Source: an uncultured Moraxella sp. (GTDB lineage Bacteria > Pseudomonadota > Gammaproteobacteria > Pseudomonadales > Moraxellaceae). From it: 5,501 bases of DNA. A model generated the notes under the pieces. The model made no database searches, was not told the origin of the DNA, and saw nothing but the letters and a program-made list of their open reading frames with translations. This document shows, one piece after another, positions 1 through 5,137 of the stretch. Made by a program: the position numbers and the translations under genes. Positions within the stretch are counted from its first letter, which is position 1. Every line of letters starts with the position of its first letter. The stretch is from NCBI GenBank assembly GCA_916720335.1, contig CAKAQU010000107.1:1-5501 (forward strand), read 5' to 3'.

Positions 1-98
1 AAAATAATACTCCTGATTTATTACAATAATCTCTTACATTTTAATTCCACTGGCTCAAGTCTGTATCAGCGTCCAAAGATACTTTAATGTAAGATAAG
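1..98 (-). other. putative structured 5' leader of a minus-strand gene starting just outside the window
   Basis: Downstream of the tandem -10 motifs the minus-strand transcript could form a long closing stem: a perfect 9-bp inverted repeat, tcttacatt at 32-40 against aatgtaaga at 86-94, enclosing 45 nt. Inside lies a 5-bp hairpin with a 10-nt loop (gtatc 63-67, gatac 78-82). After the stem comes a weaker AT hairpin (15-31), then the ribosome binding site. I do not recognise the sequence as a named riboswitch class. A plain untranslated leader, or the edge of a repeated or inserted element, are alternatives. The stem is seen in the sequence; its role is inferred. Confidence 0.3.
10..14 (-). 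promoter_or_regulatory. strong Shine-Dalgarno AGGAG at the left edge
   Basis: The minus strand reads AGGAG at plus-strand 14 to 10, followed by nine bases (TATTATTTT) before the window ends. None of those bases gives a start codon, but a start immediately beyond the edge would have a normal spacing of about 9 nt. It is the strongest ribosome-binding sequence in the window and is the main reason to expect a gene to the left on this strand. Confidence 0.45.
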
Positions 99-105
99 CA
101 CATAT

Positions 106-125
106 ATCATAGCAGTATCATAACA
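106..125 (-). promoter_or_regulatory. two tandem extended -10 motifs for a gene beyond the left edge
   Basis: On the minus strand TGTTATGAT (plus-strand 117-125) and TGCTATGAT (106-114) follow one another 11 bp apart. Each is TGn plus TATGAT, five of six to the -10 consensus, which fits the extended -10 class that needs little or no -35. No good -35 is seen for either. The motifs sit just downstream of the extremely AT-rich stretch 121-240, which could act as an UP-like element. Transcription would run leftward out of the window. Confidence 0.35.
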
Positions 126-269
126 AAAAAGAAATATTCTTAAAATAATTAAAATTTTACTTTATTTTAAATTATGAATTGCAATTATTATTTTTTTGTG
201 TTAATTGTATTTTAAATAGGTTATTTATTGATTGCCTATTTTGTAATCAAACATAAAAAAACAGTCAAA
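126..269. other. very AT-rich intergenic stretch downstream of the operon
   Basis: There is no coding frame here. Positions 121-240 contain 16 G or C in 120 bases by my count, against 36 in 120 for positions 1-120. The minus-strand transcript leaving the kinase-like gene meets a run of seven T soon after the stop (253-260 region), but no strong GC stem precedes it, so I do not call an intrinsic terminator. Two AT-rich inverted repeats interlock here: aaatagg (214-220) with cctattt (235-241), and ttgatt (228-233) with aatcaa (245-250). Confidence 0.5.
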
Positions 270-1601
270 CTAATAATTTTGCACCATGCTTAATCGCTCA
301 CCTTCGAATAATTCCATATCAGGGGCAAGTGCCACCATAAAACGGTCAAAATATAAAAGCTGCTTGGTCAGTAAGGCAAAATCTCTTGGGAAATGGATGC
401 CATGACGTTTACCAATCTGCGCAAGCTCTACCATCATAATATTTAGGCTGTCAGCTTGAACACTTTGGTCTTTGTCTTGCGTGCTGGCATTAAAATGATT
501 GGCTCCAAAAATTTTTTGCAAATCCTGAGCAAGTTTATCAATATCCATGCGTGAGCGTTCAGCTGTCATGCCAATATCTACCATTGCTTGAGCGACGCCA
601 TAAAAATCACTGGTCTGGATTGCCTGAACTAAATTAAAGCACGCTTGTAAACTTTTTGGATTGATTTCACCCATCAAACCAAAATCCAAAAAGGCAATTT
701 GCCCATTATCAAGCATCATCAAATTACCTGCATGCAAATCGGCGTGAAATTCTCCCGTCATCATCAAAGATAAAAACCAAGTATCAAGCACTTTTGCCAT
801 CACCTTTTTGGCAGCCTCTGTATTGTTCACCCAAGGCAAACTGTTATCAATTAAGGATTTACCCGTTAATAAATCCATAGTCAAAACGCGTTTGGTAGAT
901 AAATGTTTATGCACGTAAGGAGCTGTAACGTCTGTATTGCCGGTATTTGCCAGATATGCCAAGAATTTATCAATATGTAAACTTTCTGCCAAAAAGTCTG
1001 TTTCTGCCAACATACGTTGCCGCATCTCATGAATGATTGGCTCAAGACTTGCTGCTTTGACGGCTGGCATAATTTTTTCTAATATCCAAAAAGCACTGTG
1101 TAGCACCCCCAAATCCGTCTGCATGATTGCCATAACATCAGGTTTTTGCACTTTTAAAGCAACTTTTTGACCTGTTTTTAGCGTTGCTTCATGCACTTGA
1201 GCAATGCTTGCAGATGCAATTGATATGGGGTTAATAGACTCAAAAATATCTTCTAAACATTGTCCATTTTGGCACAGTTCTTCTTCTAAAACCTGACGAA
1301 TCTGTGAAAAAGCAATGGGTGGTGTTTTATCCAGACAGTCTGAAAATGCCAAAACATATTCTTTGGGAAATAACGATGGCGTACTGGCAATAAACTGTCC
1401 AAGTTTAATATAAGTAACCCCCATTTGCAAAAAGGCTTCTTTAAGCAGGTATGCATCAGGTTTTTCACCCTTAGCAACTCTAAGCGCACAAAGCCCTGCA
1501 ACGCTCGTTGTTTTTTTGATTCGCCCTAATACATTTAATCCTGTTGTGAGTGTTTTTTTACCAAAATCAACGGGTAATTTAGACAGTATGGTTGGTTTCA
1601 T
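270..1601 (-). CDS. ABC1/AarF/UbiB-family kinase-like protein (443 aa)
   Basis: An atypical protein-kinase-like ATPase of the ABC1/AarF/UbiB family, whose characterised members support ubiquinone biosynthesis at the inner membrane. The family signatures appear in order: the KxGQ motif (K66-L-G-Q69), the Ala/Ser-rich nucleotide loop with SIAQVH (129-137), the VALK lysine (K150), the ExD motif (E200, D202), the catalytic loop HADLHAGN (286-293, with D288 and N293) and the metal-binding DFG (306-308). All expected active-site residues are present, so it should be functional. Canonical E. coli UbiB is about 546 residues and ends in two membrane helices; this protein stops after the kinase-like domain with no C-terminal hydrophobic hairpin. 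It is therefore more likely a shorter AarF-type paralogue than UbiB itself. The ATG at 1601 has a TTAGG ribosome binding site 8 nt upstream, partly inside a weak 4-bp hairpin. It is last in the operon, 49 nt after the moeB-like gene. The family is sure; the exact pathway is inferred. Confidence 0.9.
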   Translation of the reverse strand: MKPTILSKLPVDFGKKTLTTGLNVLGRIKKTTSVAGLCALRVAKGEKPDAYLLKEAFLQMGVTYIKLGQFIASTPSLFPKEYVLAFSDCLDKTPPIAFSQIRQVLEEELCQNGQCLEDIFESINPISIASASIAQVHEATLKTGQKVALKVQKPDVMAIMQTDLGVLHSAFWILEKIMPAVKAASLEPIIHEMRQRMLAETDFLAESLHIDKFLAYLANTGNTDVTAPYVHKHLSTKRVLTMDLLTGKSLIDNSLPWVNNTEAAKKVMAKVLDTWFLSLMMTGEFHADLHAGNLMMLDNGQIAFLDFGLMGEINPKSLQACFNLVQAIQTSDFYGVAQAMVDIGMTAERSRMDIDKLAQDLQKIFGANHFNASTQDKDQSVQADSLNIMMVELAQIGKRHGIHFPRDFALLTKQLLYFDRFMVALAPDMELFEGERLSMVQNY

Positions 1602-1650
1602 ATAGGCAACCTAATGTTAGATAATTTATTCAAATATTAAAATCACTTTA

Positions 1651-2436
1651 TTAAAAAGATTGGCAAATAAGACAATTTGAATTTTTGCGAAATGTTATTT
1701 TTTTTAAAGATAAATTAAATCCTTGCCAAAGTAGTAATTGATTAGCAATTGGATTGTTGTTTCTGCCTAAAAAATCCAGTGCAATTTGAGCAGTCATCGC
1801 ACCAATAATATGCACGGTACTTGCCAGGACGCCAGACACCGCGCAATTATTTTCATCAGACTTATCATGACCAAATAAACAGTTATAACAGCCTGTATCT
1901 TTAGTAAATAATGCAATTTGTCCAATTTCACCAATGGCAGAATTGGATAACAACGGAAGACTTAATTGTCGGCAAGCTTTATTTAACAAATCTCGAATTT
2001 TAAAATTATCTGTGCAATCAATTACCAAATCTGGATTGATTTTATTAAAAATAGAGTTGATATTATCATCCGATATTTTTATATGATGGTATTCAATATT
2101 GATCAAATGATTTTGCTGTTTTAATTTTTCATAAGCCTTCTTTGCTTTATATTGACCAATATCTTCTTGGGTAAATAATGATTGTCTTTGTAGGTTGCTT
2201 TCTTCAATAACATCAAAATCAATTAAACACAAATAACCAACGCCTGAACGTGTCAATATTTGAGATACAGGACAGCCCAAACCCCCAGCCCCAATTATTA
2301 ACACACGCGAATTTTTTAAATTAATTTGAGCATCAATATCCCATTCATCCAGCAGGATTTGCCGAGAATATCTTAACAGTTCATCTTCTGAAAGTTCATC
2401 TTGTAATGATTTATTTTTTGACAATTGGTTATTCAT
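1651..2436 (-). CDS. moeB: MoeB/ThiF/HesA-family sulfur-carrier adenylyltransferase, MoeB-like
   Basis: An E1-like enzyme that uses ATP to adenylate the C-terminal glycine of a small ubiquitin-like sulfur carrier: MoaD for molybdopterin, or ThiS in the ThiF case. It is 261 residues against about 249 for E. coli MoeB, the excess being a charged N-terminal extension. Visible features are RYSRQ with the arginine finger (R25), the nucleotide loop GAGGLG (49-54), IDFD followed by SNLQRQ (N81, R84), K97, CTDN with the metal-binding D143, the cysteine equivalent to MoeB Cys187 (C198) and two zinc-binding CxxC pairs (C183/C186 and C255/C258). There is no C-terminal rhodanese domain. The ATG at 2436 overlaps the prmC stop by 8 nt, with AAAGG 8 nt upstream, so translation is probably coupled. 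The prmC-moeB order is shared with Pseudomonas, which favours MoeB, but sequence alone does not exclude a ThiF role; no moaD or thiS is in view. Confidence 0.88.
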   Translation of the reverse strand: MNNQLSKNKSLQDELSEDELLRYSRQILLDEWDIDAQINLKNSRVLIIGAGGLGCPVSQILTRSGVGYLCLIDFDVIEESNLQRQSLFTQEDIGQYKAKKAYEKLKQQNHLINIEYHHIKISDDNINSIFNKINPDLVIDCTDNFKIRDLLNKACRQLSLPLLSNSAIGEIGQIALFTKDTGCYNCLFGHDKSDENNCAVSGVLASTVHIIGAMTAQIALDFLGRNNNPIANQLLLWQGFNLSLKKITFRKNSNCLICQSF

Positions 2437-3274
2437 AATAAATACCTTTGGTTATTCTGTCATTACCGCCATAATCTTTAATGGTATCGATATCACCAAA
2501 TTCAAATTGACAAAAGATATCTTGAACCTGTTTTGTCTGATTAAACCCATGTTCTATTAATAAAATACCTTGGTTGTGTAAATAATTTTTAGCATGTTTG
2601 ATAATGTGATAAATATCTGCCAAACCATCATCTTTGGCAACCAAGGCAGTGATTGGTTCAGCAACTAAATCATCCAAATGTTTATCATTAAGTGCAATAT
2701 ATGGTGGATTGGAAATAATAATATCAAATAAATCGGATATTTTATCAAACCAATCTGAATGAATAAAAACGCAGTTGTCAGCACTTAGATTTTTGGCATT
2801 TTTATTGGCAAGCTCTAGTGCATTAAGAGAAAAATCCACCGCTACCACTTGACTGTTTGGCAATTCTTTAGCAAGGGTAATTGCCAAACAGCCATTTCCT
2901 GTACCTAAATCCAAAATTTTAGGAGCAGTTACAGAATTTTTATTTACAAAATCAATGACGGCATCAATCATACATTCGCTGTCTGGTCGCGGAATTAATG
3001 TATGGCAATTGACTAAAAACTCTCGGCCCCAAAATGCCTGTTTACCTGTAATGTAAGCCAATGGGATTTTATTTTTTAATTTTTGAATTCCATCAATAAA
3101 ACCTTGATATTGTTTATCTGTCAAAACATAATCTGGATTGGTAATTAAAAAAGTTTTATTCTTATCAATCACCCATAATAACAAATCTTCAATAATAAAT
3201 TGAGGTATGGCATCAATGGATTTAAAAAAATCTTTTTTAATTTGACTAATACTTTTTGACGCATCGTATTTCAT
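2429..3274 (-). CDS. prmC: peptide chain release factor N5-glutamine methyltransferase PrmC (HemK)
   Basis: A cytosolic S-adenosylmethionine-dependent enzyme that methylates the glutamine of the GGQ motif in release factors RF1 and RF2, raising termination efficiency. Its 281 residues are close to the 277 of E. coli PrmC. An N-terminal helical substrate-binding region leads into PLAYITGK (71-78) and LIPRPDSE (93-100), followed by the SAM-binding loop LDLGTGNG (121-128) and the catalytic NPPY (189-192) that holds the target glutamine. The C-terminal DYGGNDRITKG (267-277) is also diagnostic. The ATG at 3274 has AAAGG 6 nt upstream; that site overlaps the stop codon of the permease gene 9 nt away, suggesting translational coupling. 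Its 3' end overlaps the moeB-like start in an ATGAATAA arrangement. The usual upstream partner prfA is absent. The gene is unusually AT-rich (42 G/C in 180 bases in the three sequence lines I counted). Confidence 0.96.
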   Translation of the reverse strand: MKYDASKSISQIKKDFFKSIDAIPQFIIEDLLLWVIDKNKTFLITNPDYVLTDKQYQGFIDGIQKLKNKIPLAYITGKQAFWGREFLVNCHTLIPRPDSECMIDAVIDFVNKNSVTAPKILDLGTGNGCLAITLAKELPNSQVVAVDFSLNALELANKNAKNLSADNCVFIHSDWFDKISDLFDIIISNPPYIALNDKHLDDLVAEPITALVAKDDGLADIYHIIKHAKNYLHNQGILLIEHGFNQTKQVQDIFCQFEFGDIDTIKDYGGNDRITKGIYYE

Positions 3275-3283
3275 AATTTGCCT

Positions 3284-4819
3284 TTATGGTTTATTTATTT
3301 CAAGGGGGATTTTTTTACCTACGAGATAAACCAAGTATAAAACAGGAATGCCAATAATAAAAGTAATGGTAAAAAATACAGGATAACTGGTTGCATCCAC
3401 AATTGCACCTGAATAGCCACCAAGCAATTTAGGCGATAACGTCATTAATGATGAAAATAAAGCATACTGTGTTGCGGTAAACTGAATGGATGTCAAAGCT
3501 GATAAAAAGGCGATAAATACCGAGCTTGCTAGACCTGCTGCCAAATTATCCGTTAAAACTGCCATATAAAGCATGTATTGATTTGGGGTATTAAATAACA
3601 CAATAAATAATAGATTAGTTAAACAAGCCAACGCTGCACCCAATAACATTGCCCTAATAATTCCTATTTTTTGAGCAACCCAACCACCAATAAAACCACC
3701 GCCAATACTGGCAACAACACCCCACATTTTTACAGCACGCGCAATCTGTGTTTTATCAAAACCAATATCTTGATAAAAAATATTGGAAATATTTCCAGCC
3801 ACAATATCTGAAATGCGATACAAACCAATTAAAGCTAAAAGCAGTCCTGCTTTTTTACCATAACGATAAAAAAAATCAGTAATTGGGGAGACCCAAGACT
3901 GCATTACAATGTCTTTAGGAGCAACATTTAAATCGATGAACAAATATCCAGAAATCACCATAGCCAAAGCACTGGTCATAAATTGAATACAACCAAATAA
4001 AAAAGACAGCCCAACACTTTTAACTTCAGGCAATAAAGAGCCCATTAAACGATAAATAAAAATAAATGTCAAAATCGATAAAATAAATACCAATAATAAA
4101 CGCAACGAGTCTTTTGTATTATGGATTAAATTTTTCGCTTGAGAGATTGGCTCTTTTAAAGAAAGGGTTGTCATAATTGCAATCAGCATGACGCACGCCA
4201 TTGCTAGATAGGTTTTTTGCCAAGCAAAATAATGATAATGCCCTTCTTTTGAGCCAAAATAATCTGCCAGATATAAAGCGCCTGCTCCTGATATGACCAT
4301 GCCAAGACGATAACCACCAATATAACTTGCTGATAAAGCAGTTTGCCTTTGGCTGGGGGCGCATTCAATCCGATAAGCGTCAATTACAATGTCTTGAGTA
4401 GCGGCTGAAAATCCCAAAAGTACCGCTCCAAACGCCATAATAGTCAGATTTTTATCTTGCGGATTGGTCATTGCCATGATGATGATTGCGCTGATAATCA
4501 AGATTTGTGACAACAAAAGCCATGATTTACGTTTACCAAAACGATGCAGTATGGGAATTTTTAGAGTTTCAACCAAAGGCGACCAAATAAACTTAAAAGA
4601 ATAACCTAATGCCGCCCAGCTAAACATTGTTACTGTGCTACGGTCAATACCCGCTTCTCGCAGCCACAATCCCAAACTGCTAAAAATTAATAAAATTGGC
4701 ACGCCTGCCCCAAGCCCTAATAAAAACAGGGACAGTGCTTCACGATTGAGATAAGCTTGTTCAAAAGCTTGCCAAAAATTTTGTTTGGTTTGAGAATCTA
4801 CTGAAGATGAATTTGACAT
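3284..4819 (-). CDS. ampG: AmpG-family MFS permease, probable muropeptide importer
   Basis: An inner-membrane major facilitator of the AmpG family. Characterised members import anhydromuropeptides (GlcNAc-anhMurNAc peptides) from periplasm to cytoplasm for cell-wall recycling, which also feeds AmpC beta-lactamase induction where AmpR is present. AmpG-like stretches are KFIWSPLVE (76-84), the basic loop FGKRKSW (94-100), TQDIVIDAYR (141-150), GYRLGM (169-174), IGFDKTQI (352-359) and FTATQYALFSSL (447-458). I count about 14 hydrophobic segments: six before residue 221, two extra at about 238-258 and 268-296, and six from about 320 to 500. E. coli AmpG has its two extra helices at the C-terminus, whereas this protein ends after the twelfth core helix. 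The ATG at 4819 is the only in-frame start nearby, and no clear Shine-Dalgarno precedes it. It is first in the four-gene operon, divergent from cysB. The family is confident; the substrate is inferred. Confidence 0.9.
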   Translation of the reverse strand: MSNSSSVDSQTKQNFWQAFEQAYLNREALSLFLLGLGAGVPILLIFSSLGLWLREAGIDRSTVTMFSWAALGYSFKFIWSPLVETLKIPILHRFGKRKSWLLLSQILIISAIIIMAMTNPQDKNLTIMAFGAVLLGFSAATQDIVIDAYRIECAPSQRQTALSASYIGGYRLGMVISGAGALYLADYFGSKEGHYHYFAWQKTYLAMACVMLIAIMTTLSLKEPISQAKNLIHNTKDSLRLLLVFILSILTFIFIYRLMGSLLPEVKSVGLSFLFGCIQFMTSALAMVISGYLFIDLNVAPKDIVMQSWVSPITDFFYRYGKKAGLLLALIGLYRISDIVAGNISNIFYQDIGFDKTQIARAVKMWGVVASIGGGFIGGWVAQKIGIIRAMLLGAALACLTNLLFIVLFNTPNQYMLYMAVLTDNLAAGLASSVFIAFLSALTSIQFTATQYALFSSLMTLSPKLLGGYSGAIVDATSYPVFFTITFIIGIPVLYLVYLVGKKIPLEINKP

Positions 4820-4856
4820 GAAGAATAAATATTGCTTAAAAATTCTGCCATTTTAG

Positions 4857-4886
4857 ACTATAAACAACCATATAAAAAGCGTTTAA
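4857..4886 (-). promoter_or_regulatory. candidate sigma-70 promoter of the ampG-prmC-moeB-kinase operon
   Basis: Read on the minus strand, a -10 hexamer TATAGT (plus-strand 4857-4862, five of six consensus) lies 18 bp from a weak -35 TTAAAC (4881-4886, three of six). Transcription would begin near 4850, leaving a leader of about 30 nt before the permease ATG at 4819. It is the best match I found upstream of the operon, and no comparable promoter was seen in the 9-nt and 49-nt gaps between the genes. The DNA is AT-rich, so chance matches are common. Confidence 0.4.
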
Positions 4887-4958
4887 CGGAATATAAAGGG
4901 CAAGGCTTACTGATTTTCTAATAATTGTAACTAAATTTACACAAAAAATTTACCTAAC

Positions 4959-5024
4959 CTTAACAATTGATTTTTTATCACTCATCAATAATCTTAACAA
5001 TCCTAAAACAATTTCTAAACCAAT
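4959..5024 (+). repeat. four short direct repeats ending in CAAT, in the cysB/ampG spacer
   Basis: Related motifs of 9-10 nt recur: cttaacaat at 4959-4967 and again identically at 4993-5001, then ctaaaacaat at 5003-5012 and ctaaaccaat at 5015-5024. Their 3' ends are 34, 11 and 12 bp apart, close to whole turns of the helix, so they would face one side of the DNA. This would suit cooperative binding of a regulator between the two divergent promoters. The motif is AT-rich and the pattern could be chance. Confidence 0.4.
4966..4989. repeat. 6-bp inverted repeat attgat/atcaat with 12-bp spacer
   Basis: attgat at 4966-4971 is mirrored by atcaat at 4984-4989. The size resembles loose LysR-type dyads, but the spacing does not give an exact T-N11-A box. 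It lies within the direct-repeat cluster and may belong to the same site. Six-base arms in AT-rich DNA are weak evidence. Confidence 0.2.
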
Positions 5025-5056
5025 CTTGATGTAATCTTATTCCAAAATTCAAGATT
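5022..5056. repeat. 8-bp inverted repeat upstream of the cysB promoter
   Basis: aatcttga at 5022-5029 is the exact inverse of tcaagatt at 5049-5056, separated by 19 bp. The hexamer aatctt also recurs at 4990-4995 and 5033-5038. The dyad would sit roughly 53-87 bp upstream of the predicted cysB start, a range in which LysR-type regulators often bind. No T run follows, so it does not read as a terminator. A binding-site role is inferred from position only. Confidence 0.35.
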
Positions 5057-5067
5057 ATTTTTCATTT

Positions 5068-5102
5068 TTGGCATTTTATTTTTAAATCAGTAATTTTATA
5101 AT
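5068..5102 (+). promoter_or_regulatory. candidate cysB promoter
   Basis: A perfect -10 hexamer TATAAT lies at 5097-5102 and would start transcription near 5109, giving a leader of about 29 nt before the ATG. The -35 is poor at standard spacing (5074-5079, TTTTAT). A good -35-like TTGGCA at 5068-5073 sits 23 bp from the TATAAT, which is too far, although it is 17 bp from a weaker TAATTT at 5091-5096. Either reading gives a start near the same place. A weak -35 would fit a promoter that needs an activator, but that is inference. Confidence 0.5.
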
Positions 5103-5137
5103 GAATCTATTGATTATTTTATGTTTGGATAAATAAC

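Larger units (their letters stand above)
4820..5137. other. divergent intergenic region between ampG and cysB
   Basis: This 318-bp spacer has no open frame that looks coding on either strand. It contains the operon promoter candidate near 4857-4886, the cysB promoter candidate near 5068-5102 and the repeat cluster at 4959-5056 between them. The 60 or so bases between the operon promoter and the first repeat show nothing I can name. A shared regulatory region is plausible because the two genes diverge, but CysB control of the permease is not shown by the sequence. Confidence 0.6.

Noticed and set aside
1..87. Plus-strand open frame of 28 codons entering from the left edge and ending TAA at 85-87, possibly a gene tail.
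   Set aside because: It is short and has no recognisable motif, and the same bases are better explained by a minus-strand leader with a strong AGGAG. Neighbouring sequence would settle it.
41..103. Minus-strand 20-codon open frame (starts MCLSY, ends SQWN).
   Set aside because: It has no ribosome binding site, its start lies at or before the predicted transcript start, and it lies inside the putative structured leader.
214..241. Inverted repeat aaatagg/cctattt as an intrinsic terminator for the operon.
   Set aside because: The stem is AT-rich with a 14-nt loop, and on the minus strand it is followed by A-rich sequence, not a T run.
1..269. End of an insertion sequence or MITE at the left edge.
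   Set aside because: No transposase motif, terminal repeat pair or target duplication can be seen inside the window; only one side is available.
1286..1501. A 71-codon minus-strand frame inside the kinase-like gene.
   Set aside because: It is an out-of-frame shadow of a well-supported coding region, with no family motifs.
1603..1620. Small hairpins tagg/ccta and ctaa/ttag just upstream of the kinase-like gene, as a ribosome-binding-site switch.
   Set aside because: The stems are only 4 bp with 2-3 nt loops, too weak to sequester the site reliably.
4119..4364. An 81-codon minus-strand frame inside the permease gene.
   Set aside because: It is an out-of-frame shadow of the permease, rich in Arg and Trp in an unnatural pattern.
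5101..5136. Eleven-codon open frame (MNLLIILCLDK) containing a cysteine codon and ending 1 nt before the cysB start, a possible leader peptide.
   Set aside because: Its ATG overlaps the predicted -10 hexamer, so it would not be on the transcript from that promoter, and it has no ribosome binding site. One cysteine codon is not a sensing run.
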